Assembly: GCA_027415455.1 (NCBI GenBank)
Contig: DAIBSV010000094.1
Span: 1-7,079, forward strand
Direction of reading: 5' to 3'
Source of the DNA: Nitrospirota bacterium
GTDB taxonomy: Bacteria; Nitrospirota_A; Leptospirillia; Leptospirillales; Leptospirillaceae
DNA length: 7,079 nucleotides
How positions within the stretch are numbered: the first letter of the stretch is position 1; each line of letters opens with the position of its first letter. A program made the position numbers and the translations under genes. The notes under the pieces are model-generated. The model worked only from the letters and a program-made list of their open reading frames with translations, made no database searches and had not been told where the DNA came from. Below are positions 1-6,130 of this stretch, piece by piece.

Positions 1-939
1 GCTCTGATCGGCAAGGTCTCCCGTCTTTCCGGGGCGGAAGGCCGTTATGTTGAATTCGTGAAGAACACCCTTCCCCGAAAACAGAAGTTCGACGGCATCC
101 GGATCGTGGCCGACATGGCGAACGGAGGCGCCTACAAGGTGGCCCCGATGGCCTTGAGAGAGCTGGGGGCCGAGGTCATCACGATGGCCGACACCCCGGA
201 TGGAGTCAATATCAACGACAACTGCGGGGCCCTTTATCCGGAGAATCTGGCCAAAAGGGTGGTCGAGACGGGTGCCGACCTGGGCGTGGCCCTGGACGGG
301 GACGCCGACCGGGCCCTCTTCGTGACGGGCACCGGAAAGATCCTCGACGGCGACCGGATCATGGCGATCGTCGCGCCCTTTTTGAAGCGGGAAGGACGTC
401 TCTCCGGAGACACCCTGGTCACGACCGTCATGAGCAACCTGGCTCTCGAAGAATCCATGAAAAGTCACGGAATCAGCCTGAGAAAGACACAGGTCGGAGA
501 CCGATATATCCTGGAAGAGCTGGACCGCCTGGCCCTCTCCTTCGGCGGGGAGCAATCCGGCCATATCATTTTCAGGGATTTCCACTCCACCGGAGACGGA
601 CTCCTCACCACACTCCAGCTTCTGTCCATTCTCTCCATCGACGGGGTCTCGCTGGATGACGCCTCCCGCGTCATGGAGCCCTATCCCCAGATGCTCAAGA
701 CAATCCCCGTCCCGGCAAAGCCACCGATCGACACCCTTCCCGAACTGTCCAAAACGAAGGCTGAAGTGGACAAGGAGCTGGGTCTGGGCCATGGACGCCT
801 TCTGCTCCGGTATTCCGGAACGGAGATGGCCATACGCATCATGCTTGAGGGGCCGGACACCCAAAAGCTCGAGCGCATGATGGACGCGCTGGAAGAGGCG
901 GCAACCCGGGATTTCTCAGCGATCTCGCATCACCGCTAG
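1..939 (+). CDS. glmM: Phosphoglucosamine mutase GlmM, 5' end outside the window
   Basis: The enzyme interconverts glucosamine-6-phosphate and glucosamine-1-phosphate in the cytoplasm, on the way to UDP-GlcNAc for peptidoglycan and lipopolysaccharide. The reading frame is open from base 1, and the residues before the GTG at 58 already match the family, so that GTG is not the start. 312 residues are present. A full GlmM is about 445-450 residues, so roughly 135 are missing, including the catalytic phosphoserine. Visible motifs, in order, are the metal-binding loop DGDADR (nt 295-312), the sugar-binding loop GEQSGH (nt 547-564) and the C-terminal phosphate-binding loop RYSGTE (nt 808-825; many GlmM have RPSGTE). 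The alpha-D-phosphohexomutase family is certain. GlmM rather than ManB/Pgm rests on GEQSGH and overall resemblance. The next gene starts 19 bases downstream, so co-transcription is likely. Confidence 0.95.
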   Translation, partial: ALIGKVSRLSGAEGRYVEFVKNTLPRKQKFDGIRIVADMANGGAYKVAPMALRELGAEVITMADTPDGVNINDNCGALYPENLAKRVVETGADLGVALDGDADRALFVTGTGKILDGDRIMAIVAPFLKREGRLSGDTLVTTVMSNLALEESMKSHGISLRKTQVGDRYILEELDRLALSFGGEQSGHIIFRDFHSTGDGLLTTLQLLSILSIDGVSLDDASRVMEPYPQMLKTIPVPAKPPIDTLPELSKTKAEVDKELGLGHGRLLLRYSGTEMAIRIMLEGPDTQKLERMMDALEEAATRDFSAISHHR

Positions 940-958
940 AGATCGTCTTCCCCGCGCA

Positions 959-2638
959 TTGACGATCCGAGACTGCTTTCCCGCTTCAGTCGTGAGCACG
1001 GCAGGGCTCTTCCTCTCGGCCTTCTTCCCGTATTTTCCTGTGTCGACCCTCCTCCTTCTCGGGGCCCTGATATTCGCACTGACACTCCCGAAACTCTCGC
1101 CCTCCCCCCGTCTTCTGGGCTTCTTTCTGGCCGGAAGCTTTCTGGTGGGGCTCCTCGCCCTTTCTCCGACCGGGCCTTTGCAAAGCGGCAGGAATCCGCG
1201 TCTTGTGCAAGTTTGTCTTGACGCCATCCCCGAACCGACCAAAACCGGGATATGGGTCTCGGGCCAAGAAGCCTCTTCACCTTCCTCAGCATCCGGTCGC
1301 CTTCGCATTTTCATCCCGGCCGGACGTCTCCCGCTCGCCCCTCTCGTACGGGGAGACTGTATGGAAGGGGAGATGACCCCCTTCCCCCTTTCGCCGGAGG
1401 GCTTCCCCATAGACCACGGACGCAACGCCTACCGGATTTCTGACAGCAGCCCCCTCACTTTTTATCCGGACACCTCTCCCATCAGCCATTTCTTTCGCAG
1501 GATCACCGCCCTCGCCGAAAATCTGTCCCGCTCTCTCAGGGTTGACTATCCTCCCGACACAGCAGGCCTTCTCGCAGCTCTGGTCCTTTCGGACACCCGG
1601 TTTCTGCCTCCGGATTCCTTGTCGGACTTCCGGCAGGCCGGGATCTCCCACCTCCTGTCCGTCTCCGGGGAACACATGACACTTCTGGCCTTTTTCCTGG
1701 GGGGCGTCTTTTTGCTCATCCTCCGGCTCCTCCCGTTTCCTCTCCTGCGGTCCCTCTCCGTCCGGATGCCTCTTTCCCGGCTCCTCATTCTTCCGATTCT
1801 TCCTCTCCTGGGACTCTACACGCTGATGATCGGCCTTCCGCCTGCCGCAGACCGGACATTCCTGGGCTTTTCCCTCGTCTCATTGTTGAAAGTTTTCTTT
1901 GTGGATCTCACCTTTCCGGAGATCCTCGGCCTTTCGACCCTGATCATGCTGCTCTTTGCCCCCTCCCTGGCTCGTTCACTGTCCTTTCTTCTCTCCCTCC
2001 TGGCCCTGTGGGCCCTGGTCCTGGGGCAAGCCATCCCGGCAAAAAATGCAAAAAAAGGAAAAGAAGGCCTCTCTCTTCGCCAAACCCTGCGCTCGGGGAT
2101 CCTGATCACGCTGTTTACGACGCCACTTCTTGCCCTCGTCTTCAGGAGCGCGAATCCTGCCGGGATCCTCTCCAACCCGATCCTCGTCCCGCTGGCGGGA
2201 GACATGCTTCTGCCCCTGGGATTTTTCGACCTCTTCCTGAGGATCTTCCTTTCCCACACTCCCGTGATCCTGACGCTCCTGACGGGAGCCCTCTCCCATT
2301 CCGTTCTCGGACTGGCCGCCGGCTTTGCCGATCTCCCCGGAAGCACGTGGACGGTACCCGGTGCGAATCCCCTGCCGGTCCTCCTGTTCTATTTGGCCGT
2401 CTTTCTTCTGATACTTTCCCCCTCACCCGCGCTCCGGCATTTTGCTCCCCCGCTGCTCCTTCTTCTCATTTTCTCGATCGCTCTCCCCGCCCCTCCGGGA
2501 GAAATCCCGTATGCATCCGCTCTATCGACAGGGACCACCGGGTCTCCCCAATACTGGCCGGGACGGGAAAGGGAAAATCTGGGCCGCCTTCTCCAGGCCC
2601 CCAGGGAAGGCAAAATGCAGCCGGAAGATGTACAATGA
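959..2638 (+). CDS. comEC: ComEC/Rec2-type DNA-uptake channel, short form without the C-terminal metallo-beta-lactamase-like domain
   Basis: ComEC forms the inner-membrane channel that carries single-stranded DNA into the cytoplasm during natural transformation. The 559-residue protein has a hydrophobic N-terminus (about 12-70), a soluble stretch (about 75-170) in the place of the OB-like N-terminal domain, then the competence domain with many membrane segments (about 200-510). Family signatures seen are the FRQAGISHLLSVSGEHM region (224-240), the later ADRTFLGF segment, and NPAGILSNPILVPL (399-412). After the last membrane segment only about 48 residues remain, with no LDVGQGD-like strand or HxHxDH metal motif, whereas many ComEC proteins are 700-800 residues. 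The start is uncertain: TTG at 959 has no good ribosome site, and an in-frame GTG lies at 992. A lysine-rich loop (361-369) is encoded by A-runs that stand out from the GC-rich surroundings. It probably follows glmM in one transcript. Confidence 0.88.
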   Translation: MTIRDCFPASVVSTAGLFLSAFFPYFPVSTLLLLGALIFALTLPKLSPSPRLLGFFLAGSFLVGLLALSPTGPLQSGRNPRLVQVCLDAIPEPTKTGIWVSGQEASSPSSASGRLRIFIPAGRLPLAPLVRGDCMEGEMTPFPLSPEGFPIDHGRNAYRISDSSPLTFYPDTSPISHFFRRITALAENLSRSLRVDYPPDTAGLLAALVLSDTRFLPPDSLSDFRQAGISHLLSVSGEHMTLLAFFLGGVFLLILRLLPFPLLRSLSVRMPLSRLLILPILPLLGLYTLMIGLPPAADRTFLGFSLVSLLKVFFVDLTFPEILGLSTLIMLLFAPSLARSLSFLLSLLALWALVLGQAIPAKNAKKGKEGLSLRQTLRSGILITLFTTPLLALVFRSANPAGILSNPILVPLAGDMLLPLGFFDLFLRIFLSHTPVILTLLTGALSHSVLGLAAGFADLPGSTWTVPGANPLPVLLFYLAVFLLILSPSPALRHFAPPLLLLLIFSIALPAPPGEIPYASALSTGTTGSPQYWPGRERENLGRLLQAPREGKMQPEDVQ

Positions 2639-2688
2639 GGGCGATTGGGTCTTGAGTCTTTTTCCATCATCCATTGGAGGGCTTGGCG

Positions 2689-2859
2689 ATGACCACAGGA
2701 AAACCCAAAAAACAAGATATCGATGTCCAGGACGACATGGTCCTTGAAACGATGAAGAAAAAAGCCTGTCCTGTTTGCGGAAAACCGATGCGCTGGCTCG
2801 ACGGGGATTTTATATGCGTGGCCTGCAACGGCGGAGAGTACGGACCTGAGGAGGGCTAG
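2689..2859 (+). CDS. Small zinc-ribbon protein of unknown function
   Basis: This is a 56-residue protein with a charged N-terminus and two CxxC pairs, CPVC (Cys27, Cys30) and CVAC (Cys43, Cys46), separated by 12 residues. That spacing fits a small zinc ribbon binding one zinc ion. The GxPM after the first pair resembles the zinc knuckles of rubredoxin-like and transcription-factor-like ribbons, but I do not recognise a named family. The ATG at 2689 is chosen because GGAGG (2676-2680) lies 8 bases upstream. An in-frame TTG at 2674 would overlap that site and add five residues. It lies 50 bases after comEC and could be the last gene of that transcript. It ends 5 bases before the stop of the convergent regulator gene, leaving no room for a separate terminator. 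Its function is unknown; nucleic-acid or protein binding would be typical of the fold. Confidence 0.82.
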   Translation: MTTGKPKKQDIDVQDDMVLETMKKKACPVCGKPMRWLDGDFICVACNGGEYGPEEG

Positions 2860-2864
2860 GGGGA

Positions 2865-3554
2865 TTAAAGTCTCAGGGAATGTCCCCGGACGATCCCTTC
2901 GAAGAAGGCTGGATCGACAATCCGGACGATCCCTTTTATGGACAGGTCGAGCTTTCCGGATTTCTCCCACATCCGGGTGACCCGAATGGCCGTCTCCACG
3001 GTGGTCAGGCACATCTGCGCCAAGACTGTCCGGGTGATGGCGATCGAGTCCCGGTAGGTCGAAGACGGTTGGGCGGAGGGGGGAGAGTCGGCGCTTCTCC
3101 CGGAGAGCGCGACCAGGGCTTGTGCAAGTCGGACCTCGATCGGCATGTGGGCATAAAGAAGGCGGGACTGGTACATTCGGAACCGTTCCCCAAGTTCGGT
3201 GTTGACCTCTCTTCGAAGTTCCCTGTTACGTTCCAGCGCGGCATGGAGATTTTTTTTCGCATATCCGACGGTCTTCGACGGACAATCGGTGATCGCTCCG
3301 GCCGGATAGGGAAAGTCGAAGATAACGGCGAATCCGGCCACAAAGTCTCCAGGAAGGAGCCTCTCCAGAACGAGGGGCGTCCCGAAAGGACTCTCCTTGA
3401 CGAAGAGGATGCGGCCTTCCGTCACGACATAGAAGTAATCTGATGGATCGCCTTGCAGGAACAGGCTTTCCCCCTTGCGTCTCAGCTCGACCTCCCGGTC
3501 GGGCTTTGTGGTGGCCATCCAGTCCCGAAACACCGGCATGGGGGAGGGGCTCAT
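2865..3554 (-). CDS. Crp/Fnr-family transcriptional regulator, Fnr-like helix but without an Fe-S cysteine cluster
   Basis: This is a 229-residue cytoplasmic DNA-binding regulator. Residues about 15-105 form the cyclic-nucleotide-binding-like beta-roll (LFLQGDPSDYFYVVTEG, then LLPGDFVAGF). About 105-140 is the dimerisation helix, and about 170-212 the winged helix-turn-helix. The recognition helix reads TTVETAIR (184-191). Val186, Glu187 and Arg191 correspond to Val, Glu and Arg of E. coli FNR, while FNR's Ser is Ile here. Only Cys91 and Cys182 exist, so the FNR iron-sulfur cluster is absent. The Glu and Arg-Ser that contact cAMP in CRP are Gly and Pro-Ala, so canonical cAMP binding is unlikely. 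The frame stays open much further upstream, but ATG 3554 is chosen because AAAGG lies 7 bases before it and it overlaps the stop of the preceding gene as ATGA. The in-frame ATG at 3539 is an alternative. The ligand and targets are unknown. Confidence 0.9.
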   Translation of the reverse strand: MSPSPMPVFRDWMATTKPDREVELRRKGESLFLQGDPSDYFYVVTEGRILFVKESPFGTPLVLERLLPGDFVAGFAVIFDFPYPAGAITDCPSKTVGYAKKNLHAALERNRELRREVNTELGERFRMYQSRLLYAHMPIEVRLAQALVALSGRSADSPPSAQPSSTYRDSIAITRTVLAQMCLTTVETAIRVTRMWEKSGKLDLSIKGIVRIVDPAFFEGIVRGHSLRL

Positions 3555-3901
3555 TCCCAGACCTTTGGAAACAGAAGGGAGGCGAGGAGACTGCCCAGAC
3601 TGATGAGAAAGGCCGACAGAAGGGCCGCGGAGAAGGTCCGGATCTCGAAGCCGGGGACGACAGCCGAAACGGCCCAGAGAAGCAGGGCGTTCAGGACGAA
3701 GATGAAGAGCCCCAGCGTCAGGAGCGTGATCGGAAGGGTCAAGATGACCAGGAGGGGCCGGACCAGGATGTTGATGAAGCCGAGCACGACGGCGACCGCG
3801 ATGGCGGTCGGGAAGCCCCGGATCTCGACCCCGCGGACCATTCGTGATACGGCAAAGATGATCAGGGCGTTCACAAGGAGCCTGAGAAGAATCATGAGCA
3901 T
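3551..3901 (-). CDS. Small YvlD / phage-holin-4-superfamily-like integral membrane protein
   Basis: This is a 116-residue, almost wholly hydrophobic protein with about four membrane segments (roughly 4-20, 31-48, 50-75 and 90-112). Sequence style and length match the YvlD-like family (Pfam Phage_holin_4_2), whose members are widespread bacterial inner-membrane proteins. The phage-holin name does not imply a phage origin. An internal duplication is visible: NALIIFAVSRMVRGVEIRGF (11-30) and NALLLWAVSAVVPGFEIRTF (71-90) align without gaps, and the following segments are also alike. The ATG at 3901 has AAAGGG nine bases upstream; a second ATG lies two codons in. The gene is first in a two-gene operon. 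Its TGA overlaps the ATG of the Crp/Fnr-type gene (ATGA, 3554-3551), so translation of the two is probably coupled. No biochemical function can be assigned, though membrane-stress roles are reported for some relatives. Confidence 0.85.
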   Translation of the reverse strand: MLMILLRLLVNALIIFAVSRMVRGVEIRGFPTAIAVAVVLGFINILVRPLLVILTLPITLLTLGLFIFVLNALLLWAVSAVVPGFEIRTFSAALLSAFLISLGSLLASLLFPKVWE

Positions 3902-3966
3902 GACATTTCACCCTTTCCGCTAGATCCGGTCGAAATCCTTGCCACAAGATGCCGGATCGTCTATCG

Positions 3967-3994
3967 TTTTTCCGATGGTCAGTCGCCTTATGAT
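3967..3994 (+). promoter_or_regulatory. Candidate promoter for the kch-like gene
   Basis: TATGAT (3989-3994) matches the -10 consensus at five of six positions. It lies 16 bases after a poor -35 candidate, TTTTTC (3967-3972). The weak -35 suggests that an activator may be needed. Transcription would begin near 4001, about 20 bases before the GTG start. No convincing promoter could be picked out for the divergent minus-strand operon in the same 122-base gap. Confidence 0.4.
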
Positions 3995-4007
3995 ACCAAA
4001 TATTGGT
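3995..4007. promoter_or_regulatory. 13-base inverted repeat, possible operator
   Basis: ACCAA-ATA-TTGGT is a perfect 5-base inverted repeat around a 3-base centre. It sits immediately after the candidate -10 box and over the expected transcription start of the kch-like gene, in the region shared with the divergent operon that encodes the Crp/Fnr-type regulator. A protein bound here would be expected to block kch transcription. It does not match the FNR consensus TTGAT-N4-ATCAA. A short repeat like this can occur by chance. Confidence 0.3.
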
Positions 4008-4023
4008 CCACAGGGGAGAAACA

Positions 4024-5286
4024 GTGATTAGAAGGAGAATCGTTCGGATCCGGGAGTGGTTCGAGCGGCGCATCCGAAGAACCCCCGGAGGGTCATGGTT
4101 CTTCCCCCACGGCTTGCTGGCCTTCATCGTGGGTCTGTACGGCTTCAAGAACGTTCTCCCCCTTCTCGACCAGATCCGCATTATCCAGACTCACCTCAAA
4201 ACCTTCGGCCCCGCCCAGGACTTTGCCCATCTCCCGGTTGTCTTTCATATTCCGGGTGGGGTCCCCCAGACGATCATCGGCCTGGTCCAGCTTCTCATGT
4301 CCATCGGACTCCTTCTCCGCTCACGATTCGCCTGGGTGGTCACCGTCCTTTTTTCCACCCTCTCCCTCGTGGTCGTCCTGAGGCAGACCCCCCTTTCCTT
4401 TGTCCATCTGGGATTCATTCTTCTCTTGTTGGCAGGCCTCCTCCTCGCCCGAAAGTCCTTCGATCAGTCCACCGTCTCCACCGGTTCCTTTTTTTCCCTC
4501 CTCAGCATCCTTCTTCTCATGGGGTACGGGATCTTCGGATCCTTCATCCTGGGCAAGGGCTTCACCCCTCCGATCACCTCTCTGATCACCGCCTTTTATT
4601 TTGCCGTCATCACCATGGCGACGGTGGGATACGGAGATATCGTCCCAACGACGGACGACGCCCGGCTTTTCGTGGTGAGCCTGGTCATTTTCGGGATCAC
4701 CGTCTTCAGCGCCTCCATATCGTCCGTCCTCATTCCCCTCATCAATGAACGGCTCAAAAAAGTTCTCATCCCGGAGAAGCGGAAAATGACACGCAAGAAC
4801 CACTACATCCTGGTCGGGACAGGGAGCCTGGCCCGCCATGTTTTTCAGGAGCTCTCCTCCCGGCACCTTCCCGTCACCCTCATCGTCCCCCATCTTCTGG
4901 AGGAGGCGCCCTTCGCAGAGGCGGATCAGGTGGTGGGAGACCCCACCGACGGAGAAATCCTGAAGAAGGCCGGAGCCCAGGAGGCCCAGGCCATCCTGGC
5001 CCTTCTCGAAGAGGATGCGGAGAACGCCTTTGTGGTCCTGGCCGCCCGAGACATCGGCTCAAAGGCCCGGACCATTGTCTCCGTAAGAAGCCGGGCCAGT
5101 TTCTCGAGAATCCGCTCGGTTTCGCCAGATATGATCCTCTCCCCCGAGATGATCGGCGGAGAGCTGATTGCCATGGCCTTGAACAACGAAAAGATCGACG
5201 GGGAGAGTTTTCTCAGGAAAGCGCTCTTTCTCGACAAGCGCATGCAGGGAGAGCCGGAGGCACCCAATGAAGGACTCCCGGGATGA
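4024..5286 (+). CDS. kch: Kch-like six-segment potassium channel with cytoplasmic RCK (TrkA-N) domain
   Basis: This inner-membrane K+ channel is gated through a regulator-of-conductance domain. Membrane segments lie near residues 27-47, 80-98, 102-118, 125-142, 155-176 and 213-240. A pore helix leads into the potassium selectivity filter TVGYGD (200-205). The RCK domain starts near 258 with HYILVGTGSLA, a Rossmann-type nucleotide loop, and continues through GDPTDGEILKKAG (305-317) to the end. Length (420) and motif order agree closely with E. coli Kch (417 residues as I remember it), including ESL/TSL-type TAFYFxxxTMxTVGYGDIVP, ITVF, and DxxLSPxxxGxEL. As in that protein, the fourth segment lacks a regular arginine ladder, so strong voltage sensing is not expected. 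The GTG at 4024 is preferred because GGGGAG (4013-4018) lies 5 bases upstream. An upstream TTG at 4003 lies within the inverted repeat. The gene is divergent from the YvlD-like/Crp-Fnr operon and appears to be transcribed alone. Confidence 0.93.
   Translation: MIRRRIVRIREWFERRIRRTPGGSWFFPHGLLAFIVGLYGFKNVLPLLDQIRIIQTHLKTFGPAQDFAHLPVVFHIPGGVPQTIIGLVQLLMSIGLLLRSRFAWVVTVLFSTLSLVVVLRQTPLSFVHLGFILLLLAGLLLARKSFDQSTVSTGSFFSLLSILLLMGYGIFGSFILGKGFTPPITSLITAFYFAVITMATVGYGDIVPTTDDARLFVVSLVIFGITVFSASISSVLIPLINERLKKVLIPEKRKMTRKNHYILVGTGSLARHVFQELSSRHLPVTLIVPHLLEEAPFAEADQVVGDPTDGEILKKAGAQEAQAILALLEEDAENAFVVLAARDIGSKARTIVSVRSRASFSRIRSVSPDMILSPEMIGGELIAMALNNEKIDGESFLRKALFLDKRMQGEPEAPNEGLPG
4773..4788 (+). promoter_or_regulatory. 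Possible internal translation start for a free RCK domain
   Basis: GGAG (4773-4776) lies 9 bases before an in-frame ATG (4786-4788, Met255 of the channel), exactly between the last membrane segment and the first strand of the RCK domain. Initiation here would give a soluble RCK domain of 166 residues. Separate RCK production from an internal Met at this spot is known for MthK and, as I recall, for E. coli Kch. The sequence alone does not prove that it is used. Confidence 0.35.
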
Positions 5287-5408
5287 GCTCGGGGCCCATC
5301 CTCCCTTCTTTTGGCCCTTTTGGCGGGATCCGTACTTTTCCGCAGGCCATTCTGATCTTTCCGAGCCAGCCTCTTCGATCGCCGGCCCCATCGTGTCATT
5401 AAGCCTTC

Positions 5409-5450
5409 AAGAGCCCCCCGGAAAACATAAAACTGTCTTCGCTCTTTTTT
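5409..5450 (+). terminator. Weak intrinsic-terminator candidate after kch
   Basis: AAGAGC (5409-5414) can pair with GCTCTT (5441-5446). The 3' arm runs into a T6 tract (5445-5450). The stem is short and the loop is long (26 bases), so this is a poor terminator by the usual rules. It is still the best T-tract-linked pairing in the gap and lies in the expected place, before the msr promoter. Confidence 0.25.
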
Positions 5451-5485
5451 GAATCGGGACGATTTTTCGACGGTCTGTTCCTTTT

Positions 5486-5531
5486 TCAAGGGCCGTCCCC
5501 CGCTTCATGCTTCTGGGACCGATTCCCTTGA
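5486..5531. repeat. Two-part inverted repeat (hairpin) upstream of msrB
   Basis: The outer arms TCAAGGG (5486-5492) and CCCTTGA (5525-5531) are a perfect 7-base inverted repeat. Inside them GTCCC (5495-5499) pairs with GGGAC (5515-5519), leaving a 15-base loop and a small asymmetric internal loop. No T-run follows on either strand (the minus strand has an A-run), so it is not an intrinsic terminator. Its right arm overlaps the -35 box proposed for msrB, which makes a role as a regulator-binding site possible. Confidence 0.45.
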
Positions 5532-5557
5532 CCTCGGAGAGTGCGCCCGGTTATCGT
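5528..5557 (+). promoter_or_regulatory. Candidate sigma-70-type promoter for msrB-msrA
   Basis: TTGACC (5528-5533) matches the -35 consensus at five of six positions. TATCGT (5552-5557) matches the -10 at four of six, with an 18-base spacer. The start would fall near 5564, giving a leader of about 75 bases. The -35 overlaps the right arm of the 5486-5531 hairpin. The -10 overlaps the left arm of ATCGTG-N8-CACGAT (5553-5572). Confidence 0.4.
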
Positions 5558-5637
5558 GAAACAAGACACGATTCCCTGGTCACGATGGGTAGTCCCCTTT
5601 CATGACCTGACAACCCACGCAAATGAGGTCTCTTTTC

Positions 5638-6120
5638 ATGGTCCCAGACGCCTCCTCCCCGTCCGGTCTGGTCACGGTCATCGCGTTCTCCGACAACGGC
5701 ACACGGATCGGCCCTGTCAGGAAACAAAAGGTGCACGATGATCTGCAATGGCAGAAGGTTCTCTCCCCCCTCTCCTATGATGTGACGCGAAAGCATGCCA
5801 CCGAGCGGCCTTTTTCCGCTCCCGGATATGACCGGAAGGAATCGGGGCTTTACCGGTGCATTTGCTGTGGCACCGCCCTTTTTTCCTCCGAAGCAAAATT
5901 CGACTCCGGAACGGGGTGGCCCAGTTTCTGGGGTCCCCTGGCGCCCGAGAACATCCAGCTGAAAGAGGACTCAAGCTACGGCATGCGGCGCACAGAGGTC
6001 CTCTGCGCCCTCTGTGACGCCCACCTTGGCCATGTCTTCAACGACGGCCCCCCGCCGACGGGTCTCCGGTACTGCATCAATATGGCCTCGCTCAACTTCG
6101 TTCCCGTGTCCCCGGGTTAA
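5638..6120 (+). CDS. msrB: Peptide-methionine (R)-S-oxide reductase MsrB
   Basis: This enzyme reduces R-methionine sulfoxide in proteins back to methionine. The 160-residue protein has the full SelR fold: zinc cysteines Cys74/Cys77 and Cys123/Cys126, the [11 protein letters not shown] core (87-97), [12 protein letters not shown] (127-138), and the catalytic Cys146 in RYCIN. Thr92 stands where two-cysteine MsrB enzymes have the resolving Cys (SGCGWPSF), so recycling must use another thiol; Cys76 is an extra cysteine in the zinc site. Residues 12-40 ([10 protein letters not shown] onward to DDLQW) match the N-terminal extension found in many MsrB proteins, which supports a start at or before ATG 5638. 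That ATG has GAGG nine bases upstream. ATG 5623 would add MRSLF but has no ribosome site, and a stop at 5608 blocks anything longer. No signal peptide is visible, so it is probably cytoplasmic. It is followed after 10 bases by msrA. Confidence 0.95.
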   Translation: MVPDASSPSGLVTVIAFSDNGTRIGPVRKQKVHDDLQWQKVLSPLSYDVTRKHATERPFSAPGYDRKESGLYRCICCGTALFSSEAKFDSGTGWPSFWGPLAPENIQLKEDSSYGMRRTEVLCALCDAHLGHVFNDGPPPTGLRYCINMASLNFVPVSPG

Positions 6121-6130
6121 GGTCGCGCCC

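Larger units (their letters stand above)
5287..5637. other. Non-coding gap between kch and msrB
   Basis: This is a stretch of about 350 bases with no protein-like reading frame. Frames crossing it have the arginine/proline/serine-rich composition of GC-biased shadows. It contains a weak terminator candidate (5409-5450), a two-part hairpin (5486-5531), a candidate msr promoter (5528-5557) and three copies of ATCGTG or its complement CACGAT (5553-5558, 5567-5572, 5581-5586). Just after the kch stop, GGATG and CATCC (5281-5285, 5297-5301) can pair over an 11-base loop. No tRNA-like cloverleaf was seen on either strand. Confidence 0.6.

Noticed and set aside
916..1425. Minus-strand open frame of 169 residues under comEC
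   Set aside because: It has typical shadow composition (Arg, Gly, Pro, Ser) and no motif, and lies wholly opposite a well supported membrane-protein gene.
2050..2655. Possible -1 frameshift at the A7 run (2050-2056) in comEC joining a long open frame
   Set aside because: The -1 frame stays open to 2655 but encodes an Arg/Pro/Ser-rich, non-hydrophobic shadow, while the zero frame continues the ComEC motifs and membrane segments. Nothing suggests programmed shifting.
3551..3901. Phage remnant suggested by the holin-like membrane protein
   Set aside because: The family name is historical. Neighbours are chromosomal housekeeping-type genes, and no other phage gene, integrase or attachment-site repeat is present.
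3555..4181. Upstream extension of the minus-strand regulator frame to 438 residues
   Set aside because: The extension overlaps the YvlD-like gene and the kch start in another frame and is rich in Arg, Pro and His. The ATG at 3554 has a good ribosome site and an ATGA overlap with the preceding gene.
4321..4893. Minus-strand open frame of 190 residues under kch
   Set aside because: Its Asp/Gly/Glu/Lys-rich, repetitive composition is what the complement of leucine- and phenylalanine-rich membrane codons gives. The channel on the plus strand is unambiguous.
5541..5741. Plus-strand open frame across the msrB start
   Set aside because: It overlaps the conserved MsrB N-terminal region in another frame, has no ribosome site and no family resemblance. 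It also does not supply a signal peptide for MsrB.
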